A DNA stretch of 64,000 bases from NCBI RefSeq assembly GCF_902459465.1, contig NC_047063.1:14135343-14199342 (forward strand). The letters are read 5' to 3'. A program made the translations under genes and the position numbers. The stretch comes from Asterias rubens (lineage: Eukaryota; Echinodermata; Asteroidea; Forcipulatida; Asteriidae). The notes under the pieces are model-generated. The model saw nothing but the letters and a program-made list of their open reading frames with translations. It ran no database searches and was not told the DNA's origin. Below are positions 53,301-63,547 of the stretch, piece by piece. How positions within the stretch are numbered: the first letter of the stretch is position 1; every line of letters starts with the position of its first letter.

Positions 53301-56300
53301 TTCGCACTCCCATTCGCAGGAAGTATGAAACAGGCTTTAGTCAGTTGATATCTAGATTGTATCCTGCTACCACTGAGATGGTGGTCTTTCATAAATATTA
53401 ACAATATTAATTCCCTGCCAAACATTTGAAAATCTGAAAGGAACCCAGAGACATGAGTAGCTTGTCCCATGACAGGGTCAAGGGTCAACATGCCCAGGCC
53501 CCACACGGTCTAAAATTAGGCTGATTCAGACAGCTCACTGCAATCTCAATCGCAGGTTGCTGTCATTAACGCATCACACGTTTGTGCACACATACGGGTC
53601 TGTGAGTGGTCAAACCATTAAGGAGCTTCTTGGATTTGCCTTTTTGAATGGCCCTTTACATTTTGAGTATCTGTTTAGGTAATCTAGTCTGAGTATTTAG
53701 TCAGAACCACAGTTTTCAAACTGGTGTATGATCTGAGGCATTGCATGGTGAGGTACCAATGTATATTTGGTTTGCGGTAACACCATGTGTGTATCTACTT
53801 GCCAGGTAGAGTTGTTCTTAGGGAACTGTCTTGCTTTATTCTACTGCCGTGGAGTAGATAATCGGAGGTTCGGAAGACTTCTCAGTTCTGAAATGTCCTG
53901 ACGATGACTAGAGCAAGCTAGTCGAAACGTTGAGACCAATTTCAGAACTGACTCCGCAGCAGTACAGTTAATTACGATCCTATAAGCTAAAGTAGTAGTC
54001 CAGTCTAATTTCTATACCATCCGCTCTGGTAATAGTTAAATAAGCAGGACAGTTCTTTTCAGAACTGAGAAGTCTCCCGAACCTCCGATTATCTACTCCA
54101 CGGCAGTAGAATAAAGCAAGACAGTTCCCTAAGAACAACTCTACCTGGCAAGTAGATACACACATGGTGTTACCGCAAACCAAATATACATTGGTGTATG
54201 ATCACCAAGAAGGCATAGATGCTATGCAGAGAACCAGGTCAGTTGTCTTACAAGACAAATATAAACCCAATGTGGAAACTCTGTAATCCCATCTTCTCCT
54301 TCTCAAAATATCAGAGTTTTGCCATTTATCTTATACTTAAAACATTGTTTCAAGGGTAGGTAGTAGGTTAAACATTACAGATTTGTGGAAGAAGTTCACT
54401 CTCCAACTTCTTTAGTTTTCACAAAAAATACATACCCAACATAATTATGTTGTTCATGTAATAGAATTATTCAAGCAATGCCAAGACATTATCCTTTTTT
54501 AAGGGAATTTCTACAAATTTCTCGGAAGTAGTGATAACTTCAAAATTTCTCGGAAGTAGCGATAACTTCAAAAACTAGTAAAACTTGATACATTTGAATT
54601 GATGTTACCATTATGTCCCATCCCTTGAATGAACACACTTTCTGTTCCTGGCAGAAGTAATTCATAAAAACTAAAGGATACCTTATTAATACTTATGTTT
54701 ATAAAAAACAAAAACCGCCTCAATCAGCGGTTCTCCACTTGCAATTCATTATAAAAAATATACTATTTCTTTTTTGGACAACACAAAGATACTCAATTCC
54801 CAGTGAGCAATTTAAATTATTGCAAATTCTTTCCTGATAGTGTAAAATAATAAGGTGTGTAAAATTCGTATGAAAGAGGCATATTCAACCAAAAGTATTA
54901 CCAGTGACTTTTGGGGTTTTGCTTTGTGCAACTTGGTATTTTTGGCTTTGTGCAACTTGGTATTTTTGGCTTTGTGCAATTTGGATTTGAACATCAAAAT
55001 CAATCATTCTTAGAGAGCATGATCTGAAATAGCATTGCATTCAATGTTTTGATAGAATTCGATGAGATCATGGATATAATTTGATGACGTTTAACCTGAG
55101 AATAGACCTCAGAATTCATTTCAGAGAACGGTTGATAAATAAGAAGGCCACATGTCTCTAAACTATGATTTCAACTACGCTGGCAACACATGATCTAAGG
55201 GACATGGAAACTGACAGGGTCATCACGATGAACGAACGGATAACCAGAGTCTCTATGATGGAGGCAGCTCCATCCACTCACCTGATTTGAGGGTGGTAGC
55301 CATTGCAGCATCGGGGTTAGAGGGTCCGTCTCCGCCCCCACTGTATGCCCTGACAATCAGGTAGTACATGGTGTTAGGATCAAGATTCTCAATGGTGGTC
55401 TTTGTGTCAGAACCCATAACTGTGGCAATTTCTCCGAGCTCACTGTTGGAGCCTTCTGGCCAGTATGTGACCTACATGAGAGAAGTATGAAAGAATAAGT
55501 CCTTCCATCGACAATAATTTGGTTACATTTTAACCAACTTATCTGAATGATAATTAGAAAGAATATAGAAACTCAAGGATTGGACTACTTGAGGTTCAAT
55601 TACAAGAGGGCTTGGTCTTTCTGAATGATCATGACAAGATGATATGGAAAAAAACATTCAAATCTTGAAAAGTCTGGAGAAAACACAGGCCTGTCGAATA
55701 TTAATATTCCACAAATAGCAACACAAAAATTACATCGACAAAAATACAATCCTCCATTCAATTCAGTTCAATTCAATTAACAACAATTCAAAACAATTCA
55801 ATTCAATACAATGCAATACACTGCAATTCAATGCAATACCATGCAATACATTGCATTGCAATGCAATGCAATGCAATGCAATGCAATGCAATGCAATACC
55901 ATGAAATACATTGCAATGCAATACAATGCAATGCAATGCAATGCAATGCAATGCAATGCAATACATTGCAATTCAATTCAATTCAATACAATGCAATACA
56001 CTGCAATACAATGCCATGTAATATAATGCAATACAATTCAATCCAGTACAATTAAATACAATTCAGTTCAATTTAATACAATGCAATTCAATTCAATTCA
56101 ATTCAATGCAATGCAATTCAATCCAATCCAATCCAATCCAATTCAATTCAATTCAATTCAATTCAATTCAATTCAATTCAATTCAATTCAATACAATACA
56201 ATACAATACGATACAACTAAATTAAATGCATCTCAAAACAATACAATTAAAATCATTCAATTTTGATGAGTAAGATTGCTCTATTAAAATCAATAAATGT

Positions 56301-59300
56301 ATTTATTATATTGTAAAAGGATCAAACTGTGCCACATATTGGGAGATATTGTATTTGTTTTGAAAGAGTTATTACCTTGTAGCCTTGGAGTTCACCAGTG
56401 ATTACACTTGAGTCAATTCCTGTCCAAGTAACTTTAATTGAAGTGGATGTCATGGCTTTAGCCGTCACTGAGCTTGGGGCTTCCTCGGGACCTGCAGTCA
56501 ACGACAGTAGTTTTGTAACAGTTACAAGTGTCTGGAAAGTAGACTAACTTGGGGAGTGGAGGCTTGGCTTCAAAGACCAGGGGTAATAACGATGGAAGCA
56601 CTTTGAGACCCCCTTCGGCTGTGAAAAACACTGTATAAAAACTGGTTATTATTATTATTAAAGAGAACTTTGCAGGTTGAGTCTTGGTGAACCGCCCTGT
56701 GGATAACTCCACTGTCTGCCAGGGTGTACATCTCCGTAAAACAACGAGGGTCTTCAATGTTTTTGCCGATTCAAATTCTCATCAGAAAATATAAAAAGGG
56801 TAAAAAATTGCATGTATTAAAACATTTTTGGGACTACTTTGGTCTTAGGGTTTGATCTTTCAGGACAGAGTTGCCCGTATAAACTCTATACAAAAAATTG
56901 TTTGTGCTATTGTAAAATAGTAACAGAAAGAGATTCATTCTTCTTTGTTAACAGCACATAAGCGTACATAAAACTACCTAACCCTAAAAAATGACAATCA
57001 TGTTTCAAAACAAATTCTGAGGACTTAGACATCCTCTCAAACCTACTTAGTTGATAAGAATAGACTTCCACAGTCTCAGTCCTTGGCCCAGGTCCCTGGT
57101 CATTCTCCACCTGTATCTCCACATCAAAGGGTGTGTAGGCTGGTACACCTGTCGCTACATAGACTCCTACTGTAGAATCATTAACAGAAACTTCCTGGAA
57201 TGCGTTTCCAGAACCCTGCTCCCTCCAGAAGACCTTGTAGAATAGACCGGGTGCATTCCACTCCTGGCTTGGCAGAGGCTGAGGGGGGCAATAGCAATAA
57301 TAATAATAACGTCACTGCTTAGCAAGGTTTAGATGCTCAGCACACAAAAATTACAAGTAATCATGACAGGGATTGTCTCTATCTCTATAGACCTTTATCA
57401 TGCTACCTCCGTCTTGGTGTTGTTCCTCGTATCAAATAACAATAACAAATGCTAAGAATCATTTTACAATTAGGAACCAGACTATTTTGTTCTTCCAACC
57501 TCGGTTTGGTAACATTGGTATCAATGGGAGAAATTAAAGATGGCTACACCGTGGTAAAGGTCTATGGTTGGTTATCCTACCTCCCATGTGATCCTCAGGT
57601 TGTCGTAACTCCCTCCGCCACCACCGAGATTAGAGGGTGCAGTTGTTGGTCCTGTCATAGCAAACAAATTACAGTGACTAATTGTTAAATGCAAGTCAGA
57701 CAACAGCAGTTGATTTTGTACATTTGTATATACTTTTTTCATGGGCACGCCATCTAGCTGTGACACTTGTGTCCTTAAGCAAGACACTTAACCATTGCTT
57801 CGTCCTACGGATGGGACGTTAAGCCGTTTTACGCATGTAAAAGAACCCAGTGCACTTATCGTACAGACAGTGATCACAGAACAAAACAATTCTACACTTA
57901 CGGTCTTGGGCTGTTGCTTGTTCATCAGACTCTTCGCTGGGGTCACCCCTTCCAATCTCATTCACTGCAACTACTCTGAACTTGTAGGTACTCCATGCCG
58001 ACAGACCAGTCAGACGGATGTGTGTGTTTGCCGCAGGGATATCTGCAAATAAAGAAGGAGTACAGTTTAAGGAAATAACAATGGTGGTGACATTTAATAA
58101 GGGAATAAAAGAGTAGGCGACGAGTCCTTCAATGGCCGTTTAAAACCGGCAGGGTCGTGGCCGTGTCACGACCCTGCAAGGTTTTAAACGGTTGTTTAAG
58201 AACGAGTCACTACTCTTTTATTTCCGTTCATAAATGCCCGTATGTTAAAAGCGACATAATTTAACAGGTATAGACAGTGTGACACTGTTTCATTTGCGAA
58301 TTTTTTCGAGGTTTGCAAATTTTCAAAAACTTTGGTGAAGATAATTGTTTTTTGCGCATCGGTTGGTGTGTATACGCTCGTGCACTAACATTTCACGCGC
58401 TGTTAATAATCTCTATGCCAATTGTGTTCCGCGTAATTTAAATTGGCGTACATTAGCTTGCGCGCCCAACACATGAAGCTTTTCAAATTTTCAAAATCTT
58501 TTGTCAAAATGTTTTGTGTGCGTCTGGTGGTGGTGTGAATACGCGCTGTGCACACACATAACGCGATGTTACTAATAGCTCTGAATTGCGTTTCGCGTAA
58601 GTTAAGTTGGAGTACATGAGCTTGCGTGCCCAACACGCGAAGCCAGCTGGTCTTAAACAGCTCGAGCTGTGTCTTTATCAGCCGTTTAAAAACCACCTTG
58701 TGACGCGCTCTCAACCAATAGGAGTAGCGAAACTGTCTGGGGTATTTATGAACTAGTGGTTTAAACCCAACGAGGCCTGGTTCTTTATATTTTTACCGAG
58801 ACAAAGTTGAGAAAAATTATCACGAACCAGGCCTCAATGGGTTTAAACCACTATTTGAAAACCGATTCAACACACTTTGATTCCCATTCATAAATACCTT
58901 TTCGGTCAAAAACTTCAACACCTTTTGGTCAAAAAGTAAAATAAATGCAAAAATTACAATTGTTCAATGATTTCTTTCAACACAACACCCCTCCTGCTAT
59001 GAAATGGTAAACCCTCAGCCGCCCTCGGGTAAACAACTCCTTATAAGGGAATGCTGTGCACGTCGCGCGTATTGCGTGATGTGGCACAACTGTCAGGCCT
59101 TTGCTCTCGAACAATAGGAATGAAGAAACTGTCTTATAAGCACAGGTGCAAGCTCGCGTGTCACGCCCATGTTTCAGCACTTTTTACTGGTAATTAACAA
59201 AGGTTTATACACACCCACAAGACACGCTCTCCACCAATAGGAATAGCGAAACTGTCTGAGGTATTTAAATACAAGCCTTTCAGTCTTGTGCAAAACCTAG

Positions 59301-62300
59301 TTCATACATGTTACATGAGTGAAGACTCAACCAGTACAAGCAACTCCTAAAAAATAGTTTTCTTGGTGTTTGAAAATTCAAATCAGAAGCATAATTACCA
59401 TTTCTAAGGATGGTCCAATCTGCCATGTGATTGGTACTGCCTTCCACACTGTACGACAAGATGGGACTGTTGTTATCCAGACCACGACTCCAGCTGATGT
59501 TTGCCGTCAACTCGCTGACCACAACACTGATACCAGCTGGGGCACCGGGGCGCCCTCGGATGGTCACCATGGCCGAAGCCGTCACTTCATCTATGGTTGT
59601 GGTGGCAGTGCACATGTACTCCCCTCCTAGATCCATAGTGGCGTCTTTGATATGCAGCTGACTTGGCTCGCCCATTTGGATCTGGGGACAAAAGTAACGG
59701 TGTTTAATTAAGTGAGGAGGGTAACCAATAGGATTTACACAAATGAGGGAAGGTTCCACTAGTTACTAGCACCTCTGTACGCCAGCAGGTTTGATTGGCA
59801 GAGGTCTTGGAAACCCCTGGACCTAGCACAGACTGTCAGCAAGACATCTCAAAGCCTGCTACAAAAAGCAGGGCCCAATTTGACAGAGCTGCTTTAGCAA
59901 AAAATACATTTCATACAAATTTCCTGCAAAGTATTCTAAAAGTGCCATTTTCATAAAATATGAACAATCTTTTTGATGTACTCTAACAGTGTTGTTTATC
60001 GAACAACCATAACTATACATGTTATTACAAGATGGCATAATCAATCAAAAATTACTACTGACTTTGGGATGTACCAATTCGGTTAGAAAGACATATTTGT
60101 AATACATAATTTTAAAAAACCTAAAAAACCTGGGCACTTGAGGTTCACGACGCAAACAAAAAGCTGGCACTGAACGAGTTAACTCTAAAAGGAACCAAGA
60201 TATAAAACAGATGGCTCACCTGAGGTATCTCATAGTTAGGGAGACGAGGATCAACTTGGATTCCTTCTTTCAGCCACACATACTCCAGCTCAAAGAACGG
60301 ATCGTGTGATGCACGGCAGGTCAATGTGCCCATCTCCCCTTCGTTTACAGTCAATGCCATGGGTGGCTCCACCATGGCTGTACCATCTAGAAAGAGAGAG
60401 TGAGGGAAGAGTAAGGAATAAAGTCTATGCTGTATTTTAAAGACACTTGACACTAATGGTAATTGTCAAAGACCAGTCTTCTCACTTGATGTATCTCAAC
60501 ATATGCATAAAATAACAAACCTGTGACAATTTGAGCTCAATTGGTTGCCGAAGTTGCGAGATAATAATGAAAGAAAAAACACCCTTGTCACACAAAGTTG
60601 TGTGCTTTCAGAGGCTTGATTTTGAGACCTCAAAATCTAATTCTGAGGTCTCAGAATCAAAGTCGTGGAAAATTACTTCTTTCTCAAAAACTACGTTTCT
60701 CCAAAGGGAGCCGTTTCTCACAATGTTTTATACTATCAACAGCTCTCCATAAGTTACCTGTTACCAAGTAAGGTTTTATGTTAAACAGCTACCTGAGCGG
60801 AATGTTTTCAACAGAAATTGTATTTTTACTTGTTTATAATGCACTTGTTCGCCATTTTAATGTAATTTTGATATGTGTACACTTCTGAACTTTTCGTAAT
60901 TATCGATTAAAAAATCAGGCCCCTACCTAAAGGTTTTTTGAAAAACTAAAAACACTTCTGCCGTTGAGAGCGGGCGTCAAAGGACAATGCCGCTGACGTA
61001 ATTTGTGGGATTTGCTTTGTTATACATCCACGCTGCAACAAAGCGGCTTTATCTACTTATGACGTTTTGAGAGTGATTACGTAACGGGGCTTTTCGCAAA
61101 TCTCGCAGAAAAGCTCTGGACAAGGGCATACAAAATGATTGTTTGTTTACACAATTGAAACCTATTTATAATCATACGACTCGATTTCCTTATTCATCGA
61201 AAACATTTTAAGTGGAATTCAGCAAAGTTCACGACTTGACATTTTCGTTCAAGCAGGTCTTTAATAATAATTTTGAGTAATTACCAATAGTGTACAATGC
61301 CTTTAAACTTGCTTCATGCTTTAGCGTATAGATTGCTCCTCACCTTGAAACCCTGCTTCTTCCTTTTTCTTTTCTTTTTTCTCTCTCTTCAAAATTAACC
61401 CTTCGATACCCCGATTAGAGCTTCCAATATTCTTATTGTAAACCGTTCTTGCTTATATCACTCGACTATCGCAAATCCCTTACCCGCAAACTATGTATAC
61501 ACAAACTATCGAACAATAGCAGGCACCATTACGAAAACCTTCCAAGTTTTCCAAGCTTTACGTGTTTTGCTCAACAGTATGGACACATGGATTTGCACAC
61601 TTGTTTTAAATCTTGGCTTGCATTCATGATTTTGATCATCATATTGGATCCCTCTCTTATCCTAGGATTAATATTCACGGGCACACATGTGCAGGCGAAC
61701 TCTTAGTGAATATATCAGCAGGTCTAGGAAATATGCAAATGTAGTAATTCGCTCTTCAGGTATATGAGCAAAATATTATAATTTTCTTATCCAAAAACAA
61801 GTTTACAAAACTGTAAAAAGCTTTCCTCATTTCCTTTGATAAACTGATTAAGTTTTCATCTTTCTAGATCCTTACCCTTGATGATCAAGCTACCAGTGCT
61901 TGAATCAGTTCCCATGCTATTGGTAGCCGTACAGGTGTAGTCTCCTCCATCTGCATCACTAACACCACTGATCATCAAATCACCGTTGTCCATGACGGTG
62001 TAGCGGCCACCGTTCTCAATGGTCTCGCTTCCTTTGGTCCAGACGATGACGGGTGTGGGTGCAGCTTTAGGTTGGCAGAGGATGGTCACTGAGCCACCAC
62101 GGGGTGCTGGCTGGTCCACCTCAAGGGGCGTCTCAAACCATGGTGCAATGGCTGAGTTCGGTTCGTTTGATTAGATATGAGATTTTGCGTTAGAACAAAG
62201 TTACAAAATAATATACAACAAAAGAGGAACAAAAACAAACAAAAACAAACAAAATAAAGGCAGTTCTTAATCAACAATATTATTATTAAAAGAGTTGACA

Positions 62301-63098
62301 AGATCGAATCAATATCAAAAGCAAAAACTCAATATGATTTCATGTTTTAAAGTGAAGAGTGAAAAAGAGAGACGGTAGCAAAATCAAAGAGATTGATGTT
62401 TCATTGGGAAGAAAAGGTGAACGAATTTGTTTGTTAATTGGGTCTAACTGATCAAGCTGAATGTGCTAGAATAAGAAACCAGTTAATCGAATGCAGGGTT
62501 TAATAGTGATATAATGCATAAAGTGGTTCCTAAGGCAAGGGGATAAATAACTCTGGACAATGTAAAACTCACTCATTGCTATCAAATAAATGGGAGCAGG
62601 AAAGAAAGACAACCAAAATCATTGGGAAAAAATGCAGGTTTTACACCAGAATTTGAAAAAAGCGCCGCAAAAAATTGCTTTTAAAAGAAAAAAAGAGTCT
62701 GAATTGCTTTTAGAGAACACATTAGAATGTATAGGGGAAAAAATAGTGGGTTTAAGAAATTGACAATTTAGACGTCTAAAAGACACCACTTTGACTAAAC
62801 ACCATGATAAGGGGAGGGCCTCTACCTTGTACAGTGACCTGTGCTGTGGTGTATATCTGGCCGTATTCATTACTAGCCATACACTGGTACATCCCGGTGT
62901 CTTCCACAGTCAGATTCTGGATGGTGAGTGTCTTCAAACCGTTGCTGAACTGATGCCTGGGAAGGTCTTGGATCACCTCAGCATTGCGGTACCATGTGTA
63001 GGTTACGCCATCGGGACTCTCTGCTTTACACTTCATGGATAAGTCTCCGTAGATGTTCCCCTCGATGTCAGAGATTTCTTGCAGCCAGGTGGGTGGGA
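47366..63098 (-). CDS. CNTN: Contactin-family GPI-anchored cell-adhesion protein, 3' twelve exons (Ig4 to GPI signal)
   Basis: Exons in transcript order: 62826-63098 (Ig4, ends DTGMYQCMASNEYGQIYTTA), 61876-62151 (Ig5, SVTILCQPKAAPTPVIVW), 60220-60386 and 59399-59681 (Ig6; the latter begins FN3-1 with RPGAPAGISVVV), 57902-58042 (rest of FN3-1, YKFRVVAVNEIGRGDPSEES), 57581-57651 and 57047-57278 (FN3-2), 56376-56491 and 55282-55471 (FN3-3, GYK|VTYWPEGS, YYLIVRAYSGGGDGPSNP), 49879-49994 and 48355-48532 (FN3-4), 47366-47466 (C-terminus). All are GT-AG with matching phases, giving about 713 residues. Six Ig plus four FN3 domains and a C-terminus of small residues (GSAAG) followed by a hydrophobic tail (SVVLVLLPLLVAF) are diagnostic of contactins: outer-leaflet GPI-anchored proteins of neurons and septate junctions that pair with Caspr/neurexin-IV-like partners. 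Ig1-3 and the signal peptide lie beyond the window. The donor of exon 57047-57278 is the least certain junction. Confidence 0.95.
47640..47960. mobile_element. Two retroelement 3'-end fragments with ATA/ATT repeats (last contactin intron)
   Basis: TAATAATAACTAGTTCTTAT with ATAGCACATTATAC at ~47640, and AATCATAATAATAGTGGCTT with CTTATATAGCGCTGAAATCC at ~47897, resemble the AT-triplet/GCGC tails of CR1-type copies such as 19085-19740. Only the tails remain. Confidence 0.45.
48545..49140 (+). repeat. Degenerate ~90-bp tandem repeat, about seven units, in a contactin intron
   Basis: Each unit has (A)GAATAAA..GAAATGAACTA, then CTCTTTCAGACAACCTACC and AACTGGT(A)ATTA. Copies of the ACAACCTACCAAACTGG block lie near 48597, 48691, 48779, 48868, 48960, 49037 and 49118. 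Divergence is high and A/T indels are frequent. Confidence 0.75.
49431..49790 (+). pseudogene. C-terminal remnant of a non-LTR retrotransposon polyprotein
   Basis: Plus-strand frames give WTLIDHVLRK, then RRKTGRPLTTWRRTVEKERK and KPVDRDWVLWKERM. Known retrotransposon C-termini read GH.LRM, then GRP..TWRRT.E.E and A.DR..WR. A second, more decayed piece follows (about 49680-49790). It is located in the large contactin intron. Confidence 0.65.
51172..51340. mobile_element. Foldback element of the GGGCCCAATTTCATAGAGC family, short copy
   Basis: The left end AGGTCAAATTTTATCGAGCT and the right end AGCAGCTCTATGAAATAGGG are inverted; GCTTAAGCAGC-type words are internal. It lies in the 5.3-kb contactin intron. 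Confidence 0.65.
53734..54191 (+). mobile_element. Inverted retroelement-like insertion with a hammerhead-like core and 12-bp direct repeat flanks
   Basis: Arms at about 53758-53894 and 54056-54191 are near-perfect inverted repeats (CAATGTATATTTGGTTTGCG pairs with CGCAAACCAAATATACATTG). Between them lies a unique ~160-bp centre with CTGACGA (53898-53904), GACTAG..CTAGTC (906-911/918-923), GAAAC (53924-53928) and flanking pairs CAGTTCTGAAAT/ATTTCAGAACTG. TGGTGTATGATC occurs at 53722-53733 and again at 54192-54203, so it looks like a 12-bp target-site duplication. There is no ORF. Penelope-like retroelements are known to carry hammerhead motifs, so a non-autonomous relative is possible. Confidence 0.75.
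53883..53950 (+). ncRNA. Hammerhead-ribozyme-like motif (candidate)
   Basis: The order is stem I strand (53883-53894), CTGACGA, hairpin GACTAG-AGCAAG-CTAGTC, GAAAC, a very short stem III (ACGT), and stem I return strand (53939-53950). This fits the CUGANGA..GAAA layout of hammerhead ribozymes. One extra T (53905) sits between the core and stem II, and stem III is almost absent, as is described for Penelope-associated motifs. Activity is not established. Confidence 0.45.
54905..54987 (+). repeat. 25-bp tandem repeat, three copies
   Basis: GCTTTGTGCAACTTGGTATT followed by TTTG(G) is repeated at about 54921, 54946 and 54971, the last ending CAATTTGG. It lies in the large contactin intron. Confidence 0.85.
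55757..56216 (+). repeat. CAATN pentanucleotide array (~460 bp)
   Basis: Built from CAATT, CAATG, CAATA and CAATC pentamers. Two CAATG cores (about 55850-55900 and 55920-55970) are flanked by CAATT and CAATA blocks, and a long CAATT run lies at about 56138-56193. It is located between contactin exons 55282-55471 and 56376-56491. Long ORFs on both strands are products of the pentamer. Confidence 0.95.
56560..56690 (-). mobile_element. Retroelement 3'-end fragment
   Basis: Reads GGAAGCACTTTGAGACCCCC, then AAAACACTGTATAAAAACTG and GTTATTATTATTATTAAAG. This is the CACTTTGAGA..GCGC.TATAA.. 3' end with ATT repeats common to metazoan CR1/L2-like copies. Confidence 0.5.
57387..57565. mobile_element. 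Small MITE with ATAGACCTTTA ends in a contactin intron
   Basis: The left end ATAGACCTTTATCATG and right end CGTGGTAAAGGTCTAT are inverted. The ends match the 300-bp element at 7701-8000. It fills most of the ~300-bp intron between exons 57047-57278 and 57581-57651. Confidence 0.65.
57751..57870 (+). mobile_element. SINE body fragment
   Basis: Contains TTAAGCAAGACACTTAACCA, TTGCTTCGTCCTACGGATG, GGACGTTAAGCCG and AAAAGAACCCAGTGCACTTA, the same conserved body as the SINE at 33110-33480 but without the tRNA-like head. Confidence 0.7.
58100..58745. mobile_element. Foldback element with GC-rich hairpin (first of two neighbours)
   Basis: A hairpin at 58128-58195 pairs CCGTTTAAAACCGGCAGGGT with ACCCTGCAAGGTTTTAAACGG around CGTGGCCGTGTCACG. 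A further inverted pair, AATAAAAGAGTAG/CTACTCTTTTATT, encloses it. The distal part ends ACCAATAGGAGTAGCGAAAC, then TGTCTGGGGTATTTATGAA. No coding sequence. Confidence 0.65.
58750..59268. mobile_element. Related foldback element (second neighbour)
   Basis: A hairpin at 58757-58850 pairs GTGGTTTAAACCCA, GAGGCCTGGTTC with GAACCAGGCCTC and TGGGTTTAAACCAC. The distal end is ACCAATAGGAATAGCGAAAC, then TGTCTGAGGTATTTAAAT, almost the same as the 58100-58745 element. The two are tandem relatives in the contactin intron between exons 57902-58042 and 59399-59681. Confidence 0.65.
59871..59910 (+). mobile_element. End fragment of the GGGCCCAATTT foldback family
   Basis: AGGGCCCAATTTGACAGAGC followed by TGCTTTAGCAAAAAA matches one terminus of the family at 17665-17862. 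The other terminus was not found. Confidence 0.5.
60440..61305 (+). mobile_element. Dominant MITE, copy I, interrupted by a TTAA-flanked insertion
   Basis: The left part (60440-60784) starts TTAAAGACACTTGACACTAA and includes a hairpin GATTTTGAGACCTCA..TGAGGTCTCAGAATC. The right part (61261-61305), AATAATTTTGAGTAATTACC and TAGTGTACAATGCCTTTAA, completes the element after a 476-bp foreign segment. Confidence 0.88.
60785..61260. mobile_element. 476-bp insertion flanked by TTAA
   Basis: TTAA is present on both sides (60781-60784 and 61261-61264), while other copies of the interrupted MITE have no such duplication. The ends are weakly inverted (CCTGAGCGGAATG versus CTTGAACGAAAATG in reverse). TTAA duplication is characteristic of piggyBac-type transposition. 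The interior has no gene. Confidence 0.6.
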
Positions 63099-63163
63099 CT
63101 GCATCAAGAAAACAACAAGTAATATTATAACGATGATTTCATTTTCATATCCTTTCATTTATT

Positions 63164-63547
63164 AAAGACACTGGACACTATTGGTAATTGTCAAAGACCA
63201 GTCTTCTCACTTGGTGTATCTCAACATATGCATGAAATAACAAACCTGTGAAAATTTTAGCTCAATTGGTTATCGCAGTTGCGAGATAATAGTGAAAAAA
63301 AAAAACATCCTTGTCATATGAAGATGTGTGCTGTCAGATGCTTGATTTAGAGACCTCAAATTCTAAATCCGAGGTCTCGAAATCAAATTTGTGGAAAATT
63401 ATTTCTTATCTAAAACTATGTCACTTCTGAGGGAGCTGTTTCTCACAATGTTTTATCCTATCAACCTCTCCCCATTACTCGTTACTAAGTAAGGTTTTAT
63501 ACTAGTAATTATTTTGAGTAAGTACCAATAGTGTCCACTGCCTTTAA
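63164..63547 (+). mobile_element. Dominant MITE, copy J
   Basis: A full-length copy 5' of the contactin Ig4 exon: TTAAAGACACTGGACACTAT at the left, CCAATAGTGTCCACTGCCTT at the right. The hairpin GATTTAGAGACCTCA..CGAGGTCTCGAAATC has two mismatches. Confidence 0.92.

Noticed and set aside
55763..56266. Asn/Met/Ile/Gln-rich ORFs in the pentanucleotide array
   Set aside because: They are direct translations of CAATN repeats and occur on both strands.
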